From the NCBI GenBank assembly GCA_003013855.2, contig ML058393.1, positions 124,001 to 188,000 of the forward strand: a DNA stretch of 64,000 nucleotides. Direction: 5' to 3'. Below the pieces are notes generated by a model. That model searched no databases. It saw only the letters and a list, made by a program, of their open reading frames with translations, and had not been told where the DNA came from. Below, in pieces: positions 1 through 10,690 of this stretch (position 1 is its first letter; every line of letters starts with the position of its first letter). A program made the translations under genes and the position numbers. The DNA comes from Liriodendron chinense (taxonomy: Eukaryota > Streptophyta > Magnoliopsida > Magnoliales > Magnoliaceae).

Positions 1-891
1 CATCTCAATATATGGGCCCAATGAGCCTACATATGCTGGCAATCCTGATCAGCCGTGGAAAGCCAACTCATCATGTGTGTGGTTTTAGATGTAGATTTGG
101 TCAACGGTGTCACATTTTTTGGGTGGTGATTATGACACTAACCGAAATGCTTGATCTTTTTATGAAAAAGAAATTGATCCATTGCCATCATAGCACTCCA
201 AGTTCTAGAGCTCCTTGTTGCATCGGGATGCTTGGATTTCCCAAATGATCAATTTGAGTTGTCCATTTACTCCAGCACAATACTAAGCAAAAAATACATT
301 GATTGGACGATTCTAACCATCCGATAGATAGATAATAATATGGATGGTTAGCATTTATGGAAAAATAAATTCAATCAGCAATTTGAGCCATCTATTTCTA
401 GGGGCTTATCATGGACTGCTTATGATTTCAAAGGATCACTTCTATTGGACAATCTAAAATTGGACAACGGATATATATAAAAAGAAGGCCAAGTAACAGA
501 TGGATTAGATAATCTGATGGCGTGATTTGTATTTCACCTAGCGGTCCATGAAATTTGTATGGCACCGTATGTACACTACAACAATATTGGTCCATACCGG
601 CAGATTATAGCGGCAGATTGAAATTTACAGATCTAAGTAGTTCATAGCTATCTGCCCTTATAAAGCTTTGCCCCGCCACAGTCATAGTTTGTGCCAGACA
701 TATAGCGGTGAATACAAGTATCCGCTGCTGGTTTAAGACCTATAATGGTGAAAATAAATTCTGCCTATATATCAACACCTTTATAAACACCTGTAACGGA
801 GAATATCAGTTGGATCCGCCGGCCGTTGTATCTGCCCATATATCCACTCACCTTTAACGGCGCACCACAATATCTGCCATGTGCTCGCCAT
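1..891. other. left flank, no gene recognised
   Basis: Non-coding sequence of moderate AT content. Only short unconvincing open frames occur and none resembles a known protein. The last tens of bases read directly into the sequence at 3215 once the copia element at 897-3209 is removed, so this is the pre-insertion host or older repeat sequence. Confidence 0.5.
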
Positions 892-896
892 GTGTC

Positions 897-1489
897 TGTT
901 GAGGTTAGGAGCGCTACAGCAGAAGCAATCAAAGCTGGAGAGGAACACACTATAATGGCAATCAACAAGCAAATCATCACACACAAGAGGGCAATCTGAT
1001 TTTTACGTGGAAAAACCCTCAAGGGTAAAAAACCACGGCACAAAGCGACACCAATCCACTATGAATCAAAAGTTACAAGAGATTACAAAAGAAAACTTTG
1101 GATCACAGCCCACAAGAGAATACTAAGCTACCCGAAGCTAATTCTCACATGAGGAGTACAAACCCATCCATTTCCCTCAACCCAGAGAATTCCAAGCTTC
1201 CTCCCTGGCTCTTTCTCCCACCTTAGAACCCTCTCTATCCCTTGGCCCATTGGCAACAACCTTAATCTCGGATTACATCTCCTTAAATAGGAGAAAACCG
1301 GAATTAGAAAGTCCTTGCGCAAAACCGCGCAAGAAACCCAGACCAAAAAGGAAACTGTCGACCGGTCGGACCCCCCACCGGCCGGCCGGATGGCCCAGAA
1401 AAGTTCCAGCAACTAGTGTCTTCATCTCCAACGTGACCGACCGGTTGGTGGTCTTTATGCTCGAAGGTTTGAGGCGTCCAAGCCTAACA
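897..1489 (-). repeat. 3' LTR of the copia derivative
   Basis: 593-bp LTR with ends TGTTG...TAACA on the plus strand. It aligns along its whole length with 1919-2056 plus 2741-3209. It contains a cluster of GACCGGTCG-type palindromes at about 1355-1450, like the other LTR families in the window. Confidence 0.8.
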
Positions 1490-1918
1490 AACTCCACCAC
1501 AACTCAAATCTTCATGCAACACCTCACCACGCACCATCTTCATCTCCACTTCGTCGCCATCATAGCTCCACCACTTCTCATCCCTCATCGACTTCATCAT
1601 TGCGCCTTCATCACCCGCTCGCTCATGTGGCCCTTGCGCATGCCACACACGAGCAACCATAGATCCCATTGCCGATCCCGCAGCTCCACCATGAATAATG
1701 CTTCTGATCAAACCCGATCGCAGTCGATAAACCTGATTGAAATATTGGCGTACCGATCCACCTTCTTCAATTCTACTTCTTTCATAGATACCGATCGCTT
1801 TCCATGTTTTTCTTTCACGGAATCATTCTCCACAACGAATCTCATACTAGAAGACGCCATTGATATCTTGCCTCAGATTCTCTCTGCCTCCTTCCCAACT
1901 TTTAGCTCTGATACTACT
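1490..1918 (-). pseudogene. residual internal region of the copia derivative
   Basis: The minus-strand frame at about 1500-1711 encodes a stretch with HGGAAGS...VARVW...GPH. This matches the post-protease segment of the copia array at 5935-6050 and 7985-8090 (FHGGAAGS, VARMW, KGHMRR). It is therefore a remnant of the same coding lineage, reduced to a few hundred bases between primer site and polypurine tract. No catalytic motif remains. Confidence 0.65.
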
Positions 1919-3209
1919 TGTTGGGGTTAGGAGCCCCGCAACGGAAGCAATCAAAGCAGGCGAGGAACACACCACAATGGCAATCAACAAGCAAATCATC
2001 ACACACAAGAAGGCAATCCGATTTTTACGTGGAAAAACCCCTCAAGGGTAAAAAACTGATGTAGAATGGGTTGCTTATTATTTCATGGCCCAGATGGAGC
2101 AAAAGAAGACCGGTCGGGGTCGAAAGTGATCCGGACCGTCAGGACCGTAAATTGGTCGTATCTCACAATGCGGAATGAGTTACGGGATGTATAATATATC
2201 AATTTGGGGTAGCTCGAGCTACTTTAGCCAACCAACCCGCTACGTCGGGTTGCCTAAGTCGGAATCGCGAGATTCGACCATATCGACGGTCATTAGGCTA
2301 GTTTATTTTCAGTTTTACTATATATAGTAAGTTTTAATTCGATCATAACTTTGCATCTGTAGGGTTTTAGAGTTAGTGCCCAACATGAAAAGGGCTTAGA
2401 ATATTTCGTAGAACAACGTGGTTGAGGCCGTAACTTTCTATTTTTGGACAAAAACCAAGAGTTCTAGTAGGATTGAACGACTTCTATAAATAGTAAGTTT
2501 ACTATTTATAGTAAGTTATGTTTTCTAGGAGTTTAAGTTGGAGTTGGAGTCTGATACTTTACATAGGGTTTAGTTTCCTATTTATGTGCATTGTAATTTC
2601 ATTTTTGTTAATTCAATTAAATAAATCAATTATTTGGAATTAAATTCCTCTTTTTATCTTTTATTTCTTCTCGTGGATTCGAGAAACTATCGGTTAGGGA
2701 GACGGTGATCGACCTACCACGTCCTCCCTGCGTCAAAAACCACGACACAAAGCGACATCAATCCACTATGAATCAGAAGTTACAAGAGATTACAGAAGAA
2801 AACCTTGGATCACAGCCCACAAGAGAAATACCAAGCTACCTGAAGCTAATTCTCACATGCGGAGGACAAACCCATCCCTTTCCCTCAACCCAGAGAACTC
2901 CAAGCTTCCTCCCTAGCTCTTTCTCTCACCCTAGAACCCTCTCAATCCCTTGGCCCATTGGCGGCAACCTTAATCTCGGATTACATCTCCTTAAATAGGA
3001 GAAAACTGAAATTAGAAAGTCCTTGCGTAAAACCGCGCAAGCAACCCATACCAAAAAGGAAACTGCCGACCAGTCGGACCCCCCACCAGCCAGTCGGTCG
3101 ACCGGCCGGATGGCCAAGAAAAGTTCCAGCAACTGGTGTCTTCATCTCCAACGTGACTGACCGTTAGGTGTTCTTCATGCTCGAAGGTTTGAGGCGTCCA
3201 AACCCAACA
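1919..3209 (-). repeat. 5' LTR of the copia derivative, split by a solo LTR
   Basis: Left part 1919-2056 and right part 2741-3209 together reproduce the 897-1489 LTR. The interruption is the solo LTR at 2057-2735 with its target duplication. The right end CCCAACA at 3209 is the outer terminus of the element. Confidence 0.8.
2057..2735 (+). mobile_element. solo gypsy LTR inside the copia LTR
   Basis: 679 bp with imperfect inverted ends TGATGTAG...CTGCGTCA and a perfect 5-bp target duplication AAAAC (2052-2056 and 2736-2740). The interrupted sequence is continuous in the sister LTR at 897-1489, which proves the insertion. Termini and 3' part (CTCGTGGATTCGAG, then GGTGATCGACC) resemble the LTRs of the minus-strand gypsy elements at 11889, 12840 and 31018. 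It is probably a relative of those, left by LTR-LTR recombination. Confidence 0.85.
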
Positions 3210-3282
3210 ATGTCGCCACCATATGCCATGTTCCTACCACCATATAGCAGCGGATAGGTCATACACTTCTCTCTCTCTATGT

Positions 3283-3306
3283 GTGTGTGTGTGTGTGTGT
3301 GTGCGC
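3283..3306. repeat. TG/CG dinucleotide microsatellite
   Basis: A run of about ten TG units followed by GCGCGC, preceded by a short CT run. It lies in sequence outside the copia element. Confidence 0.9.
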
Positions 3307-3309
3307 GCA

Positions 3310-4033
3310 CATGGCTTACAAAGCGAGCTCTCAGATTGCAAGGTGGTGACGATTTCATTAAATTCTCTTAGGTGTAAATATGGACTCTCAGAGTCGAGTC
3401 CATGGAACTTTGAGAGTAATTGGATAATTTTCGATTTAAAGTTCATGTTTCTTGTATTGAGGAAAAAAATCATACAAGGTGTGCTTATTATTTTCGATTG
3501 CAAATAATCAAGTAAAGTTTTGACCAGGGGAACATATATAATTTTCCTCATTCTCATCACGTTTTGTCTTAGTTAGCATTGTATTATGCTCAACATTCTC
3601 ATCAATGCTTGGTTCATTCTGAGCCATGTTTCTGGATGGTTCGAAAATACCTAGATGTTTTCTAACTCATATGTGAATAGTTAAGCTCTCAACTAAACCT
3701 CTCTTACTTAGAAGTCTCGACGTCTTGTCCCTTACCCAATTTAGCATGAACCACATAAAATCTAATTGAAAACTAAGCTTATAAGTAAAAACAAAATCCT
3801 ATAGCAAATCAATCAACTAAAAAGCAATTTAGAAGAGATTAATGAGGGATGTTACAAATAAAGATGAACTACTTGAAGAAAATCCTACAAAACAACAAAC
3901 AATGTTAGTAAACTAGAACCAAAATTTTGAAATTAAATCCAAGTTAACTAAACAAAACCCTAAGTTAGAAACAAAGTTAAAAACACTAACAAACTAGAGT
4001 CTTAATCACTATGTTTAGAACCATTAACCTAAA
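3310..4033. other. AT-rich DNA, possible gypsy leader region, no gene
   Basis: No recognisable coding sequence. Because a minus-strand tRNA-Asp-type primer site lies at 4034-4051, this stretch may be the start of the internal region of an old minus-strand gypsy element whose LTR lies to the right. No conserved gag motif was found to confirm it. Confidence 0.3.
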
Positions 4034-4051
4034 TCCCTGACAATGGCGCCA
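4034..4051 (-). promoter_or_regulatory. primer-binding-site-like sequence (tRNA-Asp type)
   Basis: On the minus strand this reads TGGCGCCATTGTCAGGGA, close to the TGGCGCCGTTGCCGGGG primer site used by Athila-type gypsy elements. The adjoining sequence to the right, continued after the copia array at 8887, would then be the 5' LTR of that element. The identification rests on this motif alone. Confidence 0.45.
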
Positions 4052-4097
4052 AAACTTATTCACAACCCCAAGTGTAGGGTCGCGATGTAGTAATAAT

Positions 4098-4430
4098 TGT
4101 TGGAATCGGTGACTCAAATCTATGTGAGACAGGGCCATCGATTGATCGACCAGCCTGGCCGATCAATCGCCCTTTGTATTTTCTCACAGCAAGTCCCTCG
4201 ACAATTTTGTGCCCGGTTGATCAATCGGCCAGCTTGTCCAATTGATCACTCGGGGCGGTCAATTGATCGCTCGATCAATCGGTGGTGCATAGATTTACGT
4301 TGTTTTACGCAGTTTGCGTAAGTTTGTTTCTAATTCGGGATTGTTGCCTATTTAAGTGGGTGCAATCGGGATTAGGATGTATCCTAAGATGTCTAAGGTT
4401 TCTAATTGTATTAGGAAGAGGGGAAACTGT

Positions 4431-4471
<41 letters not shown>

Positions 4472-4699
4472 GTTTTATCTTGGTTTTCTTGCTTGTGGGC
4501 TATTAATCTCTATAAACTTCTAATTCATAGTAGATCGCTTTGTGCCGTGGTTTTTTACCCGTTGAGGGGTTTTTCTACTTAAAATTGGATTGTCTCTTGT
4601 GGTTGAATGCTTGTGTGGTGTGATTGCATTGTGTTTCTCGTTTGATCTCATATTACTTTGCATGTTTGGCTTTCGCTTCCGCTGCCGATATTCCCAACA
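4098..4699 (+). repeat. copia array LTR 1
   Basis: Begins TGTTGGAATCGG and ends TTCCCAACA. Contains clustered TTGATCGACC/CCGATCAATCG motifs (4135-4290), a TATTTAAG TATA-like box near 4347 and a GA tract at 4434-4466. The segment after 4548 matches the related LTR at 897-1050 in reverse complement. Confidence 0.85.
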
Positions 4700-6173
4700 A
4701 GTGTATCAGAGCTAAAGTTGGGGTATAATAAAATTCAGATCTGAGACGAGAAGATGGGATCAAGTACAAGGTTCTATGTAGAGAAGTTCTCCAGCAAAAA
4801 CAACTTTGAACTATGGAAGGTGAAGATTAAATCCCTTCTAGTTCAGCAAGGGCTTAATGAAGCTCTTAGAAAGCGACCTAGGCATTGAAAGAGGATGAGT
4901 GGACGAAGCTCGACAAGAAGGTTAAAACCTCAATCCTGTTAAGCCTTATGGATAATGTCCTCTATCACGTCACGAAGGAGAAGACAACTGCTGATACGAT
5001 GGCGAAGCTAGAGAAGGTCTATACCAAGAAATCTCTAGAGAATTGAATGTATCTATTGATGCAGTTGTTCACCTTGAAGATGGCAGAGGGTACGGATGTG
5101 GAGGACCACTTAAGTACGTTCAATCGGTTGGTTTGCAAGTTAGTGGAGATAAATGAGCAGATGAAGAATGAATATCAAGCATGCATTCTGTTGAATTCTC
5201 TTCCAGATTCATATAAGTCATTCAGGGACTCTGTGTGCGCAGGGAGGGAGACTATCAACATCGAGACCGTTATCTCAGCCCTCCAGTCGAAGGCGATGAG
5301 AAAGAGAAGCGCTGACGTGAGTTCTCGTTCTTCCTCAGAGGCACTGATTATGAGGGGAAGAAATTCTGAGTATGGTGGAGGATCTTCGAAATCGAGATGT
5401 GAGGCTAAGGGCAAAGGGAAAGCTAAGGTGAAGTGCTAAATTTGTGGTTCGGAAGGCCACATGAGATGGGATTGTCAGAATCTCAAGTTGAAGCAAAAGA
5501 GGTATGAAAATTTTTATGAAGAGGGAACCAATATCATAGAGGACGGTTGAGATCTTAGTGAAGTTTTGGCTATATCCAGCAAGGAATCTCACGGTAGAGA
5601 GTGGATCCTAGATTCAGGGGCTTCATGTTATGTTTGTCCTGACTGGAGGTCATTCATAACATACATGGAGTATGGTGGTGAATCGATGTCTATAGACGAT
5701 GGTTACACTAATAAGGTGGTGGGTATTGGTATGGTGTGCATTAGGATGTTCGATGAGATCGAACGAGTCCTGGAAGATGTAAAGCATGTCCCCAAGATGA
5801 AGATGAATGTGATCTCTCTTGGTGCACTCGAGGTAAAAGGGTGCATGTTCATCGGTTGCGATCATTGTTGTAAAGTGATGATGGGGGCACTCGTGTAGAT
5901 GAAGGCACGGAGGTGTGGCCATCTTTACAAGTTGATCGGGAGCACATTTCATGGTGGAGCTGCGGGATCGGTAGCGGGATCCACAGTTGCTCGTATGTGG
6001 CAAGTGCCCAAGGGCCACATGAGAAGAGCGAAAAAGGGTGTCAAAGTGTAAGGTAAGGGTTAATGGAGGCACGAGAAGCGGTGGAGCTATGTTGAAGTTG
6101 AGATGATGAAGAAATCAAGGATGGAAGTGTATATGGCAAGGTACTACACGAAGATTTTCATAACGGTAAAGAT
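4700..6173 (+). pseudogene. copia gag-protease relic, copy 1
   Basis: The primer site at about 4702 reads TGTATCAGAGC, one base short. Gag starts at ATG 4754 (MGSSTRFYVEKF...NNFELWKVK, typical copia gag N-terminus). Relative to copy 2 it loses one base near 4879, shifting frame; a TGA at about 5044 and a TAA in the zinc knuckle at 5437 follow. The gag core at 5047-5439 contains DVEDHLSTFNRLV and LNSLPDSYKSF. The knuckle C-x2-C-x4-H-x4-C is readable except for the stop. The protease frame 5566-5898 keeps ILDSGAS. After the GALV motif a short stretch with HGGAAGS leads straight to the LTR; integrase core and RT are absent. Confidence 0.8.
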
Positions 6174-6506
6174 TGTTGGAATCGGTGACTCAAACCTGTG
6201 TGAGACAAGGCCATCGATTGATCGACCAGCCTGGCCGATCAATCGCCCTTTTTATTTACTCACAGCAAGTCCCTCGACAATTTTACGCCCGGTTGATCAA
6301 TCAGCCAGCTTGTCCGATTGATCGCTTGGGGTAGTCGATTGATCTCCAAATCAATCGGCGGTGCGCGGATTTGCACTGTTTTACACAGTTTGCGTAAGTT
6401 TGTTTCTAATTCAGGATTGTTGCCTACTAAGTGGGTGTAACCGGGATTAGGATGTATCCTAAGGTGTCTAAGGTTTCTTAATTGTATTAGGAAGAGGGGA
6501 GAGTGT

Positions 6507-6543
<37 letters not shown>

Positions 6544-6770
6544 GTTTTCTTTGAGTTTTCTTACTTGTGGACTGTCAATCTCTGTAATATCTAATTCATA
6601 GTAAATCACTTTGTGCCATGGTTTTTTACCTGTTGAGGAGTTTTTCCGCGTAAAATCAGATTGTCTCTTATGGTTGAATGCTTGTGTGGTGTGATTGCAC
6701 TGTGTTTCTCGTTTGATCTCATATTACTCTATGTGTTTGGCTTTCACTTCTGCTACCGGTATTCCCAGTA
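6174..6770 (+). repeat. copia array LTR 2 (middle)
   Basis: Same sequence as LTR 1 with scattered substitutions. The 3' end is CCCAGTA instead of CCCAACA. The TATTTAAG box is altered by a short deletion (CCTACTAAG near 6423). GA tract at 6510-6538. The primer site TGGTATCAGAGC follows intact at 6773-6784. Confidence 0.85.
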
Positions 6771-8232
6771 AGTGGTATCAGAGCTAAAGTTGGGGTGGAG
6801 TAGAATTTAGATCTGAGACGAGAAGATGGGATCAAGGACAACGTTTGATGTAGAGAAGTTCTTCGGGAAAAATAACTTTAAACTGTGGAAGGTGAAGATT
6901 GAATCCCTTCTAGTTCAGCAAGGGCTTAATGAAGCTCTTGGAAAGTGACCTGAGGCTATGAAAGATGATGAGTGGACGAAGCTCGATAAGAAGGCTAGAA
7001 CCTTGATCCTGTTAAGCCATATGATGGTCTCCCTCCCTGTGCACACAGAGTCCCTGAATGACTTATATGAATCTGGAAGAGAATTCAACAGAATGCATGC
7101 TCGATATTCATCCTTCATCGGCTCATCTATCTCCACCAACTTGCAAACTAGCCGATTGAATATGCTTAAGTGGTCCTCCACATCCGTCACCTCTATCATC
7201 CTCAAGGTGAACAACTACATCAACAGTTACATCCGGTTCTCTAGAGATTTCTTGGCATAGACCTTCTCTATCTTCGTCATCGTATCAGCGGTTGCGTTCT
7301 CTTTCGTAACGTGATAGAGGACGAGATCGTTATCTCAGCCCTCCAGTCGAAGGCGATAAGAAAGAAAAGCACTGACGTGAGTTCTTGTTCTTCCTCAGAG
7401 GCACTGATTATGAGGGGAAGAAATTCTGAGTATGGTGGAGGATCTTCGAAATCGAGATCTAAGGCTAAGGGCAAAGGGAAAGCTAAGGTGAAGTGCTAGA
7501 GTTGTGGTTCAGAAGGCCACATGAGAGAGGATTGTCAGAATCTCAAGTTAAAGCAAAAGAGGTATGAATTTTTTTATGGAGAGGGAACCAATATCGTAGA
7601 GGACGGTGGAGATCTTAGTGAAGTTTTGGCTATTTCCAGTAAGGAATTTCACGGTAGAGAGTGGATCCTGAATTCAGGGGCTTCATATCACGTTTATCTT
7701 GACTGGAGTTCATTCACGACATATAGGGAACATGGTGGTGAATCGGTGTTTATAGGAGATGGCTACGCTCATAAGGTGGTGGGTATTGGTACGGTGCACA
7801 TCAGGATGTTTGATGGGATCGAACGAGTCTTGGAAGATGTGAAGCATGTCCCCATGATGAAGATGAATGTGATCTCTCTTGGTGAACTTAAGGTAAAATG
7901 GTGCATATTCATCAGTCGCGATCGTTGTTGTAAAGTGATGAAGGGGCACTCGTGTGGATAAAGGCACGGAGGTGTGGTCATCTTTATAAGTTGATCGGGA
8001 GCACGTTTCACGGTGGAACTGCAGGATCGGCAGCAGAATCCATAGTTGCTCGTATGCGGTAAGTACCCATGGGCCACATGAGAAGAGCGAAAAGGGGCTT
8101 GAAAGTACAAGGTAAGGGTTGATGGAGGCACGAAAAGCGGTGGAGCTATGTTGAAGTTGAGATGATGAAGAAAGTAAGGATAAAAGTGTGTATGGCAAGG
8201 TACGATACGAATATTTTCGTCACAGTGGAGAT
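6771..8232 (+). pseudogene. copia gag-protease relic, copy 2
   Basis: Collinear with copy 1 except that 7024-7322 is inverted, so the gag core reads on the opposite strand there. Gag ATG at 6826, with a TGA at about 6947. The zinc knuckle again has a stop at its second residue (TAG at about 7497). The protease frame 7521-7961 has the active-site Asp replaced by Asn (ILNSGAS). The sequence ends with a degenerate polypurine tract (GTGGAGAT) before LTR 3. Confidence 0.8.
7024..7322 (-). other. inverted gag segment inside copia copy 2
   Basis: The reverse complement of this stretch matches 4955-5260 of copy 1, including DVEDHLSIFNRLV and LNSLPDSYKSFRDSV on the minus strand (6915-7214). The sequence is collinear with copy 1 on both sides, so this is a clean internal inversion of about 300 bp. 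Confidence 0.85.
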
Positions 8233-8610
8233 TATTGGAATCGGTGACTCAAATCTGTGTGAGACAGGGCCATCGATTAATCGACCAGCATGGCCGATCA
8301 ATCGCCTGTTTGTATTTTCTCACAGCAAGTCCCTCGACATTTTGCGCCCCCTGTTTGTATTTTCTCACAACAAGTCCCTCGACATTTTCCGCCCGGCCGA
8401 TCAATCGGCCAGCCTTTCCAATTGATCACTCGGTGCAGTTGATTGATCACCCAATCAATCGACGGTGCACAGATTTGCTCTGTTTTACACGGTTTGTGTA
8501 AGTTTGTTTCTAATTCGGGATTTTGTCTATTTAAGTGGGTGCAACTAGGATTAGGATGTATCCTAAGTGTCTAAGGTTTCCTAATTGTATTAGCTAGGAA
8601 GAGGGGAGAC

Positions 8611-8648
<38 letters not shown>

Positions 8649-8886
8649 TTGGGTTTTCTTTGGGTTTCCTTGTTTGTGGGCTGTCAATCTCTGTAAACTT
8701 CTGATTCATAGTAGATCGCTTTATGCCATGGTTTTTTTACCCGTTGATGGGTTTTTCCACGCAAAATTGGATTGTCTCTTGTGGTTCAATGCTTGTGTGG
8801 TGTGATTGCATTGTGTTTCTCGTTTGATCTCATATTACTCTGCGTGTTTGGCTTTCGTTTCCGCTGTCGGTATTCCAATTCCAACA
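8233..8886 (+). repeat. copia array LTR 3
   Basis: Terminal LTR, start mutated to TATTGG and end ATTCCAACA. It carries a private tandem duplication of about 45 bp (8305-8349 and 8351-8394) that LTR 1 and LTR 2 lack. TATTTAAG near 8528 is intact and the GA tract is at 8619-8645. Confidence 0.85.
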
Positions 8887-8891
8887 ATAAT

Positions 8892-10285
8892 TCGGTAGAG
8901 CCTGAAATCGTCCTTAGGAATTTGAAGTAACAATTCCCAACAAAAACTAACCTAAACTAACTAAATTCAAATTTATAATAAGGTGATGGATTTTGGAAAC
9001 ATACATAAATAGTAACTTTAAAGGAAAATTCAGAAAATAAAGGTACTTGGGTGCAAAGGGTCCACTTATAATCATCTATAATGATAAATTCATCAATCCA
9101 GGTTAATAACTAAATTAAAATTGAAGTCTTCTCTCTAACCAATCGGAAGATAAATCCAATTAAACCAGAATTCACAATCCAATATAGAATCTGAACTTCA
9201 AGAGGTTAGTTTTAAATGGAACGAAGAGTATGTAACTTGTAGGATTACGAAGCATCCATCATGATTATAATGAATCTAGAAATTCCACAAATTAAAACTC
9301 TCAAAAACCCAATTGAACAATCTTATAAAATAAAAAACATCTCATGTAAATACAATCACAAAAGATGAAAGATTAAACTAAGATTATCAACTTTCTTCAA
9401 ACAAAAAATTATAAAATTCATCATTAAAACTTTAAATACTTGAATCAATGAAATCTAAGCATCATAAATGACTATAAGCTTCACCTCTTAGCCTTAGCTA
9501 AGAGGTTTAGCCAATCATATAGAGATAGTTGAAATAAAAACTCTAAAAAAATATGAAAAAGAAAACTAAAACTAGAAGAAAAGGAGAAAACTTGAAGTAG
9601 AACTCTTCTGTGATTGTTCCTCTCTGATTCTTCATATCCTAGATGATTTTAGAAGACCTAGGACGTCCCCTTTTTATAGAAAAATTGGAGCACCACCTTA
9701 AAATTGTGAAAGAAAAATTGCACTGCCTTAAAATTGAGTAAGATAAATTGCACCACCATCGGTTATCGGGTGGTCGACTCGATCATTGATCGCCTGAATT
9801 CCTAAAAAACATCCAGCAAGTTCTGTTGAAATTTGGTGGTTTTCGGTCTCCCAACCCAGCGCCTGAACATGTCATCAGGCGCCCGAACTCTTAGTTGGTC
9901 GCCCAATCATCTCTATTTTTCTGAACTATAAACTTTCATTTTTTTTTTATCTTTGGTGTTTTGGTTCTCTAATTATTTGACTCATCTAAGGCTTGTCATC
10001 TAGTCACTCTAAATCATCACTTTTAATGTTAAATCCTTGGGTTCTTTCTCCTTTACCTACAAACATGAAAACACACATAAGTTAAGACGTTAAACACAAT
10101 ACTTCATGTAAATGTAACATGAAATTGGAGATAATTATGCACAATTCAAGGCTTAACAACCAGATTGTTCAAGGTACTTCTTATGATCCATAATAAATAT
10201 CTAATAAGGTTTTGAGCTCATAAACTATATATTGGATATACACGATCCTTGTATATATCTGTCAACGCGTTGAGTAGCCTAGGTG
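8892..10285. other. AT-rich region, possible old gypsy LTR, no gene
   Basis: Continues the sequence interrupted at 4097. With the primer-site-like motif at 4034 it could be the LTR of an old minus-strand gypsy. It has AATTAAAC-rich sequence and a GGTGGTCGACTCGATCATTGATCG patch near 9770, but the far LTR end could not be placed. No coding sequence was seen. Confidence 0.3.
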
Positions 10286-10291
10286 GGAGAA

Positions 10292-10690
10292 TGTTGGAGA
10301 TAGTAGGCCACATAATTCATAGGATACTTGATTGAGGTTGTGGATTGTTTGGATTTACAACATGAGTATTAGGTGGGGCCCACAACATGTGACATAAACA
10401 CTATCTACATATACTCTATTGGAGTACCATACCTATTTTGTAGTTGGAATCGCAATGATTTCTCCCTCTCCTATGGGAGAGAGAGGCATGTAAGTGTTGA
10501 AGTTGGTGACCATTCCTTGATGGGTAGGATGTTGCCTACCAACCTAATTTCATATAAATCACAGCCTAGTCCTCGACTCTTCTCTTTGAGTTGAAATCTA
10601 CCATTCCCCTTATTAGTTGAGAGAGAGAGAGAGAGAGGAGGGAGATTTTGACATTGTTGTAATCTTTTTCGATAAAGTATTCTCCACCTA
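10292..10690 (+). repeat. copia-LTR-like fragment
   Basis: Starts TGTTGGAGATAGTAGG, carries a GA tract at 10620-10638 and a downstream TTGTAATC segment in the layout seen in the other copia LTRs here. No matching second LTR or target duplication was found, so it is at best a truncated solo LTR. Confidence 0.35.

Larger units (their letters stand above)
897..3209 (-). mobile_element. non-autonomous Ty1/copia deletion derivative
   Basis: Two direct LTR copies (897-1489 and 1919-3209, the second split by an insertion) flank only 429 bp of internal DNA. On the minus strand each LTR begins TGTTRGG and the + strand copies start TGTTG. A primer site for initiator Met tRNA with one or two changes (tagctctgatacta, plus-strand sense) adjoins the right LTR, and a GTGGTGGAGTT polypurine tract adjoins the left LTR, which fixes minus orientation. 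Flanking pentamers are GTGTC (892-896) and ATGTC (3210-3214), a 4/5 target duplication. The internal part lacks gag, protease and RT, so the element cannot move by itself. Confidence 0.8.
4098..8886 (+). mobile_element. tandem Ty1/copia array: LTR-int-LTR-int-LTR
   Basis: Three direct LTR copies (4098-4699, 6174-6770, 8233-8886) alternate with two homologous internal regions of about 1.47 kb. The outer ends TGTTGG and CCAACA are flanked by a perfect 5-bp target duplication ATAAT (4093-4097, 8887-8891), so the whole array occupies one insertion site. Each internal region has a Met-tRNA primer site, gag, zinc-knuckle and protease remnants, but no integrase core, RT or RNase H. It is a non-autonomous copia in a tandem form, most simply explained by unequal recombination between LTRs of two copies. 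Confidence 0.88.

Noticed and set aside
1250..1930. A 226-codon plus-strand open frame that might look like a gene
   Set aside because: It runs from the copia LTR across the polypurine tract into the internal region, against the element's direction. Its composition is arbitrary and no motif is visible.
7024..7322. A separate minus-strand copia gag gene
   Set aside because: It is the inverted part of copia copy 2; both sides are collinear with copy 1 on the plus strand.
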